The position numbers and the translations under genes were made by a program. The notes beneath the pieces are model-generated. The model made no database searches, was not told where the DNA came from, and worked only from the letters and a program-made list of their open reading frames with translations. Shown piece after piece: positions 40,401 to 50,668 of a DNA stretch of 64,000 nucleotides (positions are counted from its first letter, which is position 1; every line of letters starts with the position of its first letter). The DNA comes from Atrichornis clamosus. Lineage: Eukaryota; Chordata; Aves; Passeriformes; Menuridae. Location: assembly GCA_013400975.1 (NCBI GenBank), contig WBMZ01011878.1:186001-250000 (forward strand), in the 5' to 3' direction.

Positions 40401-43400
40401 TCATGACAAAAATAAGTCTACATTTATCTTCTCAGCACTTTTCTACCATCTTTCTCCATATTTATGCAGGCAATATAAAACTTAGTTTCAGCATTTCCTG
40501 TCAACATTAAAACCTAAAATCCTGACAAGCACATGACAAAGTCTTGTGTTTGAAGATGCTATGTATTTAAATTTTCATGATATCACACTTTCCAAATGTT
40601 ACAAGCATACAAATCAAACGTATGTTCTTACTGTTGCCAAAGAGCTTTCTAGAAAAAAAAAGAACACCTACAAAATTTCCTGTTTTTATTGACTTATCTC
40701 TCCTTTTCTGTACATATCTGAACTTCACTCTTTTGACCCTTGAAACTGAAGCCTAGAAGAAAATGTTGTTGAGGAGATTTCCATAAAATTCTGTAATGTT
40801 TCCCAAGAGATATTTGTAAGCTACAGAGACTGATAATGAACTACCATTCCCCTCTCAGCAACTTCTTCAGGACATCTCTGCACTCTAAATGGACACATAA
40901 TCTATACTAAAAGTAAGTTATTTTGAAACACATGCTTCTGATATTACCTAAATGTTTCAGATCTTATTGTAATTATAAAAGTAGCAAGCAAAGACTTCTG
41001 TATATTTCTTATAAAAGTAGCAAGCAAAGACTTCTGTATATTTCATCTTAATTATGCTTATCCTTACAAAAGGTGAATATTGTAAGACTTCATTCCATTT
41101 TTCTCTCCATACATCATATTAAAGACACCTATCACCTAAAAAGTTATATTTATTACTTTATTCAAAAAATAGTTGGGAATAGTTGGGAAATCTCTTCTGA
41201 ATTTTAATAATTTCGTTCATTGCTCTTTTTAAGACATTTGTTTTAAATCCTTGTGTTTTGCATAACTGGTGAATCACAAGATGATATTCAAGCATAATGC
41301 TGAATTCCATGCCAATACGTAATCATCTCTAGCTTCAGCAGAATTAATGAAGTAATTAAAGGTAAACAGCAGTAATATTTCCTAGATCACATATCACACA
41401 GGACTTGTGTACAGACCATAATTTTCCCTCCTTCACGTTCACACGCATAAATAAGTAGTGTCACACAGAGAGAAATACAACAATAATCCTGTAATATCCA
41501 ATAATAATCCCAAATCCTGGGCTGCATCAAAAGGAGCGCGGCCAGCAGGTCAAAGGAGGTGATTCTCTCCCTCTGCTCTTGTGAGACCCCACCTGAAGTG
41601 CTGAGCACAGTTCTGGTGCCCCCAACATATGAAGGACATGGAACTGTTGGAGCAAGTCCAGAGGAGGGCCACAAAGTTGGTAAGAGGACTAGACCACTGC
41701 CCTTATGAAGACAGGCTCAGAAAGTTGGGGCTGTTCAGCCTGGAGAAGAGAAGGTCGCATGGAGACCTCACTGCAACCTTCCAGTACCTGAAAGGGGACT
41801 ACAGGGAAGCCACAGAGGGACTTGGTCAGGAACTGCAGCAACAGGACAAGGAGCAAGGAAAGAAGGAAAATTCAGGTCAGATATTAGGAAGAAGTTTTTT
41901 ACTGTGAGGGTGGTTAGACACCGAAATAGGTTGCTCAGGAAGGTTGTTGGTGCCACAACCATGGCAGTGTTCAAAGCCAGGCTGGATAAGGCCTTGAGCA
42001 ACCTGGTCTAGTGGGTAGGGACTAGATGATCTCTAAGGTCCATTTCAACCCCTTAACATCCTACGATAACAAGACACACCGCCAAGAACTGGACGGGCTG
42101 TGGGATGAAGGAACCAGCAAAGTCTAGCCTTGGGTTTTTTCTAAAAGAAACTTGTAACTTTACAGCACAAGTGACAGAGATTCAACTAATACATTAAAAA
42201 ATTCAAAAGCTTTCAACTTGAATACTTAATATACATTTTCATTTGTGTTTTATCCTTCTTTAAATAATTGTTTTAAACATTCATCTGAGACATCTCAATG
42301 CCACAGCATGACTTTCCTCCTCCTCCATGGAACAATTCCTCACATCTGCAAAGTCCAGAGCAACAACAGAGCACTACCAAACTGTGTGTAAAATAATCAC
42401 CTTTAGTTAGTTTGACGGCAAGTTAATTTTTAGTATGACAGACTAATCTTTGAAGGAGGCCACTGGGTTTTTTTTTTGAAGAGTGATTCACCTTAGTTCA
42501 TCACATTAATTTCTCTTGATTCAGTACACACGTACATAATCTACAGTGCGCATATATCCAGACATCTTCCAGGATTGAAGACTCAACAGTTCACAATCTT
42601 GACAAAATCCAAGTCACAAATTTTAAGAGACATAACCCATTTGACACATTGTACAATGATATCAGAGACCACTATAAACCTCATTAATTTCTACTCCATC
42701 TGCAAGATGTTTTCTCAACACAGAACTGAAGATACTTACTTTCAAAAATACATTGAAACAAATTCAATCCCCAAAGGTGGGATTCAAAGAATAAATGTGG
42801 CAGATGCCAAGCAATTTCACTAAATGCACTACTGCACTACTTATATAATGATGAAGAAGGATTAAAGGAGAACCTAAAGAAAAGGTACAAAATAAGTTAA
42901 TCTTGTAACAAGGCAAAGGAAGCTGTTGTTAGGCAAATTACCTGCAAATTAGTATTTCTTGTAGGCTATAGTCTGACTACTTTGAAATACTGTAAAATGA
43001 AAATCATTAATTGCTTGCAGCCATGTAATTTCAACAAGGAAGAATGAAATATTAGAAACTCAGTATACAAACTCAATTGAAGTTTTACTTTATATCACAA
43101 TGTTATGTTTACATTGTTTGGATCCAACAGCCCATAGTAAACTTACTTTTGTATTACATTCTGTAAGCTGAGCATCATTCCCAATTCACTTTTCATCTTT
43201 TCTCTGTTGACACGGCACTCAGCCAAATAGCGAAGAGCCTAAAAGGAAGAGGACCAGAGCAGATCAGCAATGCAGCCAGTACTTTATTATTCACTTCTGT
43301 TCGTGTACATCTGCAAAACATTCACGGTGGCAGTTCTAGTAGGAAGAGAAAGAGTTTCATCACCTACTGTGAACATCAAAAATTTATTTTATTCTTATAA

Positions 43401-46400
43401 ATACACAGAAAGCACAGAATATCTAATCTATGAGAAAAGGTTGAGAGACTGGATTTGCTTATACCAGCTGAGAGTCTAAGGGACAATCTAACAGCTGTCT
43501 ATAGCTACACAAGAAGCCTTTACAAAGATGATCAAGCCCTTCTACAGCAGCAGACAAGGGGGAGGAGCCACAAATTGTAGCTTGGGAAGTTCAAATCAGG
43601 TATTACAAAAAGCTTTTTCCCTCTGAAGGTAGTACAACACTGGAACAGATGACCTAGTGGAAATGCAGAATGAACGAGACAAAGCTAAAACTGACCTGAT
43701 TGAGTGCTGGTGACAGTCCCAATTCAAACAGGAAGCTGAAGTGAATGCCTTCCAGAAGTCCCTTCCAACAAACATTTATGTGACCTGAGATCTAAAGTAT
43801 TTTTTCTACATGATGCTTCCAGTATAATTTCCATCAATTCTTTGGGCTGCCCCAGTATTAGAAACCTCACCACCAAGTTCCTACTGCCCGTAGAAAGAGA
43901 TCTACCACACATATAAGCTTTTGAAGATTTACTGCAATATTCACCATTCCATGCAGGAATAAGAATACAAGCAGCAGCAAGTTTCTTAGTTTACCATCAC
44001 CTAAACTAGGAATTTACACCTATTTGTTGTCCAAGGATTCATTTATTTTACTTTCAAGGTAGATTCTTTGCACAATTTCACACTGTTCACCCCAGCTGGC
44101 AACTGTTTACTCGTATGATCCTCCTAACATAATACTCTTCCAACTAAAATATCAATCCGTCTTTTCATGAGATATCTCTCTATAGTTTGTGCTGAGAAAG
44201 TTTTCTTAGGAGGAACCTTCACAGGTGTTTTACAGATGTAGGTACAAGAACTGCACTTGAAACATCCTGCAATACACAAATACAATCATTTATAAAATGG
44301 GGTTTGTGACAGCAAGGTTTAGAAGTGTATCAATTCTTTATATATAGTCATGTAATGGCTACACTGCTCAGTAACTGCTTTAAAAATAACATGCTCCTTA
44401 ATCCCTTCAGAAATAGAGAACTAATCATCTGAGGGGTTTTTTTTTCCAAGTCATCTTCAGCACATATCAGATAAAATTCACAAGACTGTTTTATTTCCTT
44501 TTAAGAATCTCTGGCTGCTGTCCGTCATGATAAGAACTTTAGAAGCCTTTTTTTTTTTTTCCTGATGTGGATCAGTATCAATAGCTGCAGTTTGTAAGTG
44601 TTGTATATCCATGTATTACCTTTTCAACTACGGGGAAATACTTGAATGATAAGCCTGAACTAACTTGCATGCTATGAAATGTATCCTTAGTGGTGTAACA
44701 AGTTTCTTATTTTTATTACTCCCTGTTCTGGCAATTTAGTAAGGGTGCAATTCAGCTGGACAAAGAAAAGCCTATTCTCTGAACAGCTAGCAGAGAGTCT
44801 CTTTTCAATCTGTTACATACTCTTACCACACAAATGCAACTTTTGCTAAAATAAGACCAAAGTCAGGAGACCAACTTAATTGACCCAACTTCTCAACACT
44901 AGGAAGTTCCTTCTCCCCCTGCCCGCCATGGGAGATAAAAAGGTGTGAACCTTCAAAGAAGTAAGAACATTTACACTTATTAAATCCAGTATACTGAAAG
45001 CATAGGGAAGGTTACTGTTACGAACTTTAACTCAACCTCTGTTCAGCTAACCCTTACCTATGTTAGCTTTAGGGCTCAAAAGTAAGTTCATCATATTCAA
45101 TAGCACTACCTCCATCCTTTAATATAAAATACACTGTTGTCAATCTTAATAAAAAGACATATTTGATCTTTTTTATGTGACATTTTAAGGTAATTCCTTA
45201 ACTTCAGGGTGTTATTTTTACAAAATTTTAGTCCAAATTAGGAGGAAAAAAGAAGTAGTATTGCCTGGGTTACTTCTGATTTTTAAAATGTAAATAATTC
45301 AAAACTTTTAGCTTTTGAAGTGTATAGTAAAGAATTCCTGAAATAAAGACTAGAGAAAACTACAGAAAATATACATCACATCTTCATCAGACAGAAAAAA
45401 GACTGAGCTGAAACTGCACATGGGGGAAAAAACACCCTTCCTGAAAAGTTCTACAACACATCAAAGAAGTTAAATAGGGAACTATTATGATTCATACAGA
45501 TTATAATAATTTCAGGTACAGGAATTGCCGAGTAGTATGAGAAGAAATTTAAAAGCAGTGCTGCACATCCTTCTATTAAGTACACACTTAATTGAAGATC
45601 ACTACATTTAATGATTCCCATTCAAATGGAAGCACCTTTTTGATCAAGGAAATGACTACAAAAAGACTCTTCAGAATAGAAATAAAAAAAACATGAAGTC
45701 TAAAAAGTTGTAATCAAAGATATTAAACCTTCAGAACCTAAGCAGTTCAAGAACTCATGAACACAAGGAGTCTGAGTAGCAGATGAAAATACATTTTCAT
45801 GGTAAACTGATCTATTTCTCATTGCAGCCAGGGTCCTGGTCCCCTCTAAATCCTGACTCTTAACCCACTCTAGCTGTAGGTTATCACTAAATGGAACAAC
45901 CCACCTGCCTCCCACCCGCACTCAAGGAGATTTCCTTACAACACAACTTGAGTACTATCAGGTGCTGTGGAACCACACTGCAAAATGGATTAGTCCTCAC
46001 CACTCTTGACAAAGCTAGTCCTTTTCATGCAGAACCCATTTTTGTAACACGATCACAGCCTGATTTCTGAATCTCATGCAGGCAGTGAGAATACACAGTC
46101 CAACATAACAAAGGAAGGAAAAAATAAGAGTGGCACATCCAAACAAGATCTTCTTTTGAGATCACAACCTAAGGAAACAACACTGGAAAGAAAAAATAAA
46201 GTTCTCCTAGTGATGAACATTATAGTCTGCCAAATGCTTAAGTCTGGCAAGGCTAACCTAAAAAAACAATTAGGAGCACGCAAGTTTCCTGGTTTACGGG
46301 ACCTCGTTCCCCAAACCCAGAAGAAATCAGAGTAACTAAAGTAATTCCAAGAAGTCCACTAATATCTACTATGAAAGCAACACAGATGAAAAACAAAGAA

Positions 46401-47519
46401 TTATGGAACAGATAGATCTCAGTGATATAAAGAATAATGTTTACTTGCATGTAAAAGCCAGAGCTCTTTGTTCTTTCACATTATTTACAATTCAATAATG
46501 ACATAATTGAAAAAAAGAGCACCACGTAAATTTCAGTAACTTAAAATCTAGAAGTCTAATTCAATTCTTCAAATAACTAAATTTTGACTTTTGTTTGTCC
46601 CATTTCTAAGCAAGAAATAACAGTTTAAAGTTAATATTCCAATTCAGGATAAGAAATCAGGATTTCAGCATTTGTGATTTAGAATGAGAAGACACAGGCA
46701 AAAGCTGCAACAAGTTGTATTAGATAGTGATAGATTTTGGGTTGGTTGGTTCTTTTGATTTGGAGAGGGTTTTGTTTGTTTTTCATACCATGAGGGTGGT
46801 CAAATGCTAGAATAGAGGGTCAGAGAGGTTATGGAGTCTTCATCCTTCAAGATGTTCAAGATCAAACAGACATAACCCTGATCTGTGATCTGAGTGCATT
46901 TAATCTGGACATGGAATTGGACTACCTCACCTTGGGAGGTTGTTTCTAACCTAAGTCATCCTACGATTGGGTTTTGGTTTTTATAACATGAATAGCAAAT
47001 CACTGTCCATATTTACCAAGCTCTGTGACTTCATCTAATGAAAGCAATTTAAAAGGTCCTTACCTCCCTCCACACAATCAGTGAAATAGCTATTAGGGAA
47101 AAAATGCAAAGTAAATTAATATCTTTAAAAAAAAAATCCTCTGGAAGAATGTGCTGGTTTTGAAATTAAAAAGCCACATATAATGAATATCAAATAACAT
47201 AAAACCAGGTATTACTTTTTACATTTTTACTTGTTTAAACAAATTGTTTAAACAGCTTTGTTTGTAAACTGTTTGTTTAAACAGCTTGTTTAACGAAGTT
47301 TAAAAATGCCCTACTGACATAGAAATTGATCTCCAGAATACTTACTAGTAAAGCTGAATGAACAACTGGTGGGTTGGGATGGTCCAAAAACAGAATAAGA
47401 CCTGGCAGGCATCCTTGATCCTGAACAATGGCCCGTCTGTTCAATGGATCAGCTGCTAGATCTCGGAGTTGGTTAACTACAGATAGTGCATCAGGCTCCT
47501 CACTCATAGCAGAATTCAT
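19235..47519 (-). CDS. ARMC1: ARMC1, armadillo repeat-containing protein 1 (complete, 6 coding exons, 279 aa)
   Basis: Joined minus-strand exons 47,346-47,519, 43,147-43,238, 23,560-23,749, 20,121-20,237, 19,966-20,040 and 19,235-19,426 give one open frame of 279 codons, close to the 282 of the human protein as I recall it. All introns are GT-AG and every junction keeps phase. The N-terminal half holds the armadillo-like segment (about residues 10-90). The middle (about 130-210) has the beta-alpha-beta pattern of an HMA-like domain but no CxxC metal motif. The acidic tail ends in the family signature FLSRSFYW. Known work places ARMC1 in cytosol and at mitochondria, associated with the MICOS/intermembrane space bridging complex and mitochondrial distribution. 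I chose the MNSAM start, which aligns with the human start; an in-frame ATG six codons upstream has a weak context. Confidence 0.97.
19966..20040 (-). CDS. ARMC1: ARMC1 coding exon 5 (residues 192-216)
   Basis: A 75-base exon reading [20 protein letters not shown] then ESGEE, phase 0 at both ends, donor GTAGGA. Only 80 bases separate it from exon 4. Because both borders are phase 0, skipping would keep frame. Confidence 0.93.
20121..20237 (-). CDS. ARMC1: ARMC1 coding exon 4 (residues 153-191)
   Basis: Reads [20 protein letters not shown] through RIRSDLKAE, phase 0 at both ends, donor GTAAGT. It supplies the helix, hairpin and following strand of the HMA-like fold. Confidence 0.95.
22885..23330 (+). 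mobile_element. Ancient, highly diverged CR1/L3-type LINE fragment
   Basis: The text 'gcagccgtaaaaaggcaaac' followed by ATGG-CCTGGGGTGT, then GAGACCTCATTAATTCAAATGCC-TTCTGGTCACTACAG, keeps the order of the CR1/L3 ORF2 end (aaaaaggcaaacagg, gaccacat-tggaatactgtg, ttctggtc). Divergence is much higher than in the other CR1 copies here, suggesting an old amniote-wide insertion. It lies in an ARMC1 intron, antisense to the gene. Confidence 0.6.
23560..23749 (-). CDS. ARMC1: ARMC1 coding exon 3 (residues 89-152)
   Basis: Starts after a CTTTAAG acceptor, reads [20 protein letters not shown] and continues to HIDGLDDS, donor GTAAGG. It contains the linker and the first strand of the HMA-like domain (KTVVLHI). 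The variable segment [17 protein letters not shown] differs from the mammalian version I recall at several positions. Confidence 0.95.
25659..25684 (+). repeat. AC dinucleotide microsatellite
   Basis: About twelve AC units with one AT interruption, in the large ARMC1 intron. Confidence 0.88.
26130..26342 (+). mobile_element. CR1 3' fragment
   Basis: Shows the terminal CR1 blocks: 'gaaacactggcacagactgc' (normally ...aggctgcccagaga), 'gctgccccatccctgga', 'ggttggactagat', 'aaaggtcccttccaac' and the ATTCTATGATC tail. Antisense to ARMC1. Confidence 0.92.
26775..26985 (+). mobile_element. CR1 3' fragment
   Basis: Contains 'gctggaggttttcaagatac', 'ggttggacagggcatgagat', 'gaccagatgatcttttgagg', 'tcccttccaagctgggc' and the tail TTCTGTGATTCTTT. 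It is a different CR1 subfamily or age from the copy 450 bp upstream. Antisense to ARMC1. Confidence 0.88.
28205..29508 (+). mobile_element. Long CR1 copy with reverse transcriptase remnant
   Basis: About 1.3 kb in plus orientation, the longest element in the window. The frame 28,377-28,832 shows RT palm features: [20 protein letters not shown] then ADDTK (the YxDD-equivalent motif, with the preceding F changed to S) and [12 protein letters not shown]. Later blocks match CR1 down to the 3' end: 'gggctgcattaggaggagtg', 'ggtgatcctgtccctttcgt', 'aggcctcacctggagtgccg', 'gacctgcagaagtcctttcc'. The frame shifts between 28,693 and 29,200, so it is dead. Antisense to ARMC1 in its large intron. Confidence 0.93.
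29898..30088 (-). mobile_element. CR1 3' fragment, reverse orientation
   Basis: Reads 'tagaatcatcattgaatggt' then TTATGTTGGAAGGGGACCTTGAAGATCATCTAGTTC and later 'ccaccttcagggctgg'-like text: the reverse complement of the CR1 tail. It is the only CR1 copy in the ARMC1 introns that lies sense to the gene. Confidence 0.9.
31018..31103 (+). repeat. A-rich AAAC-type low-complexity tract
   Basis: Runs of AAAAACAAAC and CAAACAAACAAAC with an 11-base A run. It produces long, meaningless aromatic-rich open frames on the opposite strand. Confidence 0.85.
39045..39260 (+). mobile_element. CR1 3' fragment
   Basis: Starts 'aggaagaaattctttgctgt', shows 'aaacaggttgctcagagaag', 'gctccatccctagaggtgtt', 'caccctggtctagtggaagg', 'aaaggtcccttccaacctgg' and the tail ATTCTATGATTCTATGG. 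Relatively well preserved. Antisense to ARMC1. Confidence 0.94.
40973..41044 (+). repeat. Perfect 36-bp tandem duplication
   Basis: Two adjacent identical 36-bp units, each beginning TTATAAAAGTAGCAAGC and ending CTTCTGTATATTTC. Perfect identity in a neutral intron suggests a recent event, possibly polymorphic. Confidence 0.95.
41512..42068 (+). mobile_element. CR1 fragment (about 560 bp, 3' part)
   Basis: Contains 'cctgggctgcatcaaaagga', 'ccagaggagggccacaaag', 'ctgttcagcctggagaagag', 'gatattaggaagaagttttt', 'ggataaggccttgagcaacc' and a diverged tail near 'catcctacgat'. The frame 41,629-41,907 is the ORF2 C-terminal remnant. Antisense to ARMC1 in its large intron. Confidence 0.94.
43147..43238 (-). 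CDS. ARMC1: ARMC1 coding exon 2 (residues 59-88 plus two bases)
   Basis: Starts after TTTTAG with ALRYLAECR and ends with QNVIQ plus AA, donor GTAAGT. It completes the armadillo-like helices. The final AA pairs with the first G of exon 3 to make a lysine codon. Confidence 0.95.
43430..43785 (+). mobile_element. Old CR1 fragment beside ARMC1 exon 2
   Basis: Diverged CR1: 'gagaaaaggttgagagactg', 'caagccttctacagcagcag'-like text, 'caaatcaggtattacaaaaa', 'gaaggtagtacaacactgga' and 'ccttccagaagtcccttcca'. Its start is within about 200 bp of ARMC1 coding exon 2. Antisense to ARMC1. Confidence 0.75.
43786..46784 (-). other. ARMC1: ARMC1 intron segment, nothing recognised
   Basis: AT-rich intron between coding exons 1 and 2. 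No exon, RNA gene or named repeat was recognised. Confidence 0.6.
46785..46972 (+). mobile_element. Old CR1 3' fragment
   Basis: Reads 'atgagggtggtcaaatgcta', 'cagagaggttatggagtctt', CATCCTTCAAGATGTTCAAG, 'tggaattggactacctcacc' and 'ttctaacctaagtcatccta'. Diverged but colinear with the CR1 3' end. A GGTT/TTTG-rich tract (46,737-46,780) directly precedes it. Antisense to ARMC1. Confidence 0.82.
47233..47282. repeat. Cluster of three GTTTAAAC palindromes
   Basis: Perfect 8-bp palindromes GTTTAAAC lie at 47,233, 47,246 and 47,275, with a related GTTTAAC just after, all about 65-115 bp inside the intron that follows ARMC1 coding exon 1. They could fold on each other in the transcript. No function is assigned. 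Confidence 0.8.
47346..47519 (-). CDS. ARMC1: ARMC1 coding exon 1 (residues 1-58)
   Basis: Encodes the start through VVHSALL and ends at a donor GTAAGT. The exon itself begins near 47,549 after a T-run acceptor ending CAGCAG (either AG usable), leaving about 30 untranslated bases before the chosen start. It includes the [20 protein letters not shown] block that is nearly invariant in the family. In-frame ATGs lie at 47,537, 47,519 and 47,507. Confidence 0.95.
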
Positions 47520-49154
47520 CTTTTCTGCACCATGCATATAAAATATCTGCTGGAAAAAAAAATATTACTATTACCACAACATTTATCACCAATTAAACAC
47601 AGATAAGAAACAGCACAAAGGCACTGATTTGTTCCAAACAAAAAAGTGTAAAAAAAACAAGGACTAGAATTCATGAAAGGTGGATGGAATGGATAAGGAT
47701 GTGGATCTTGAAATTTATAAATACAAAATCTAAACTTCCTATGCAGAGAACAGGTATGTTTTGTTAAAAAGATTTTTATTTGTTTCCTATATGTCATTTC
47801 AGACTGGTCAACCTTTATGGAGAATTTTATGTTGCTTTTCTTTACACTACTGACAAATGTCTTCAAAAAATCCATAGTTTTCTCACAAGGCACCCTAGAA
47901 GTCTATAAACATGCTTCTGTGTAAACATGTAAACTCAAAATACGTATTTTCAGAGCAGCTTTGGCAATCAAAAAATTTTACAGAAAAATAAATCACAAAA
48001 GTCAACAAAGTATTAACAGTGCATCAAGAATAGTGACCTTTAAGCTTTATTCTTCATCTATATATCAAATAACGGGTGTAATGCCATACATTTGACGGCA
48101 AAAAGGGTTTTAGAGGCTGGGTTTGAGTTGTTTTTTCTCCTTTTCACTAGTATCCCTTGATAAAAAGAGAGTAAGCAGATCACGCCTCACTCCAGTCGAA
48201 GTCCAAGTCACAAGATCAATTTCAAAGGAGACACGTGTTAGTTTGAGAGTATCAGATTCCAGAGTTGTTTAATAATAACTACTTAACAGGCAACAAAAGC
48301 ACGGGCTTACTCAGAGAAAAAGTTAAAATTTTGGTGCAAAAAAAAGAAGTTTCTTTGTGCCTCTGAAACTACTAAATGCTAATTGTAGTCCTGGTTATTG
48401 CCAGTACTCAGCCAACTCACTTTTCTTAAGGGACAAAAGTGTGAGTGAATATGTATTGTTAATTTGCTAAATCTCTCATTTTTCCCCAAATAAAATCCAA
48501 AACAAATTAAATTTTTTAAGCGGTCACATTCTTTCAGTATCATTTGCCAACATTTTTTATATAGTTTTTCCTCGCTGAAGGTCAGCCTCTGAGCAGCATG
48601 TATTTATCACACTCATCAAAAACAATGAACCATAAACATGCATTTGGATTATGATAATTTCTGACATTTTTACATAGAAAAAAATGTTCTTAATCTCTAA
48701 ATCAATGCTTCTTACTTCAAGAAAGAGAGTGCTAAAGTGAAAAGTTCATGCCAATGACTGGTGCCCAGACTACTTTTTTTGACTATCGCAAGTCCAAAAG
48801 AGATCAACTGGGAGATACAGCAGCTCAACCAATAAACAAGTTTGTACTTCCAGAGGAAAAAAAACTCTAAATTAAAAAAAAACAAACAAACAAAACCACC
48901 AACCAAATAAACCCAAAGCAACTCTGTCGAGTGTAATTAACTACTTTCCATAGTTCACACAGGAACTTACTCAAAACTTAAAAATCAAGTCGTGGAGCTG
49001 ATGCTAATCAAAGTCTCTGACATCCAGTTCTGTGTCCCAAGCACCAGATCATTCCTAGAACTGATCACCTTTTGCCTTTTTCCTTCTATCCTCTGAAAAA
49101 AACTCCCCATGAAACCAAGTTTTACTCCCTCCTATTCCATTAGGTCACACTCAT

Positions 49155-49476
49155 CTGAAGGGAGCTATAAGAAAGATGGAGAGGGACATTTTACAAGGAC
49201 ATACAGTGACAGGACAAGGGGTAACGGCTTTAAACTGAAAGGGGGTATGTTTAGATATTGGGAAGAAATTTTTTGATGTAAGGGTGGTGATGCACTGGAA
49301 CAGGATGCCCAGAGAAGCTGTGGATGACCCAGCCCTGGAATTGTTCAAGGCCAAGTCAGACGGATCTCTGAGAAACCTACTCTAGTGGGAGGTGTCCCTG
49401 CCCACGGCAGGGGTGTTGGAACCAGATGATCGTTAAGGTCCCTTCCAACCCAAACTATTCCGTGATTTTATGTTAT
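49155..49476 (+). mobile_element. CR1 3' fragment in ARMC1 first intron
   Basis: Shows 'cagtgacaggacaaggggta', 'gatattgggaagaaattttt', 'gcactggaacaggatgccca', 'gagaagctgtggatgaccca', 'ttaaggtcccttccaaccca' and a tail CTATTCCGTGATTTTATG. It sits about 200 bp from the ARMC1 promoter CpG island, antisense to ARMC1. Confidence 0.95.
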
Positions 49477-49689
49477 CCCCAGACCCTTCTCCATCTCTCC
49501 TCAGCAACACCTGCGGGGTCATCTGAAATCCTCACCTTCTCCCTGACCTGTAACAAGCAATTTTATGAAAACGCGTCCCCACATCCTTCCCGGAGTTTTT
49601 TAATTAGAAACATTAAGAAATCTTAACAGTTCTAGTAAGTTATTTAGAATTTAGGCGCCTGGCAGAGCAGTGAACCAGGTGCCGGCTCA

Positions 49690-50350
49690 TCTCTCCTCGT
49701 TGTAGCTTTGCGATCAAAGCCTAACACAGGCACCACAGCTCTATCTCTCGCTGCTCTCCCCCTCCGCTCCGTGCCCTCGGCGGGACGGCCACGGAGAGGA
49801 ACCCGCACAGCCCGGCTGCCAGCGTTCCCCAAGCGGCCGAGGCCTCAGACCGGCTGCGACCAGGCCCCGGGGCTCAGATCCCGGGCCCCCCCCTCCGGCA
49901 GAGGCTTAGCCCCGCAGCCACCGGGCAACGTGAGCTCCAGGACGCGTTTGGAAAGCAGAGGGGGCCTTTGCTGCACACGCCGCCCCCTCACGGCCCTTCC
50001 CGGCGCGGCCTGTTCCCCTCCTCGGCAGGGCCGTACCGTCGCAGAAGCCGTCCCCGGGCGGGCAAGCAGCTCAGCCTCGCGCCCCCATGTCCCGCGGGTG
50101 GCGCGGCCTGCTGAGAGCGGCGGGAGGATACGGGAAGAGACTCGGAAGGAGCAGCGGGATGAGCACCGGGACAAGCGCGGCCGCACCACCTGCCGGAGCC
50201 CGCTCTGACCCGGCACCGCGCAACATCACCCAGCGCGATTGGCCCTGTACTGAGTGCGGCTCACCACCAATCGCGAAGTGCTTTGTTCCTTGAAGAGGCG
50301 TAATGCAGGCCGGGAGTGGTAGTCCGAGAGCTGTAGTCCAGGAACACACC
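49690..50350 (-). promoter_or_regulatory. ARMC1: ARMC1 promoter CpG island and probable non-coding first exon
   Basis: Strongly GC- and CpG-rich block immediately upstream of ARMC1 on the minus strand. The coding exon at 47.5 kb is preceded by an acceptor, so an untranslated first exon must lie upstream, and this island is the obvious site. Possible minus-strand donors are near 50,034 (GACG|GTACGG) and 49,991 (GGCC|GTGAGG); neither is decisive. CCAAT boxes occur in both orientations at 50,238-50,242 and 50,267-50,271, and ZNF143-like motifs lie at 50,303-50,338. No TATA box is evident, fitting a housekeeping-type promoter. Confidence 0.75.
50303..50338 (-). promoter_or_regulatory. Tandem ZNF143/THAP11-like motifs
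   Basis: On the minus strand ACTACCACTCCCGGCCTGCA (50,304-50,323) resembles the ACTACAACTCCCAGCATGC motif bound by ZNF143/THAP11 at housekeeping promoters. A second partial copy, ACTACAGCTCTCGG, lies directly upstream. Each has one or two mismatches in the core. They sit between the two divergent gene starts. Confidence 0.5.
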
Positions 50351-50604
50351 CCCTCCCGAGCCTGTGAGGAAGCGGCGGCCGCGCAGCTCCATTTGGTTTT
50401 GATTTTTTTTTTTCCCCGTAGACAGACACCGTCAGAAGTTGAATTCTCTGCTCAAATAAAGTGTAGCGTGTACGGTAAAACAACATAGTGTGAACCACAC
50501 CTGATGCTGCATGGACAAGTAGTGCCCACCCCGTTTGGAAACCCGAAGCGGGTAGTCCCCTTCCCATAAGACATTGACAGTTAAATTTGGTTTAATATAG
50601 ACAC

Positions 50605-50668
50605 AAGGCATCGTTAAGGCCGGAAAAACCCTCTAACAGCACTGGGTCCAACATCTGGATCCTTTAGG
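50605..50668 (-). mobile_element. Possible CR1 tail fragment in the divergent promoter gap
   Basis: The text 'aaggccggaaaaaccctcta' then GCACTGGGTCCAACATC resembles the reverse-oriented CR1 tail (aaggttggaaaagacctct...gagtccaacc). It is short and only moderately matched. Confidence 0.4.

Larger units (their letters stand above)
23750..43146 (-). other. ARMC1: Large ARMC1 intron (19.4 kb)
   Basis: The intron separates coding exons 2 and 3. It holds six CR1 copies (listed separately), AC and A-rich simple repeats and a 36-bp tandem duplication. No other exon, RNA gene or regulatory block was recognised. Long AT-rich stretches (24,000-26,100; 31,110-39,000; 39,260-41,500) contain nothing I can name. 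Confidence 0.75.

Noticed and set aside
49708..50216. 166- and 123-codon frames in the ARMC1 CpG island
   Set aside because: Overlapping GC-rich frames with no domain; the real ARMC1 start is at 47.5 kb behind a splice acceptor.
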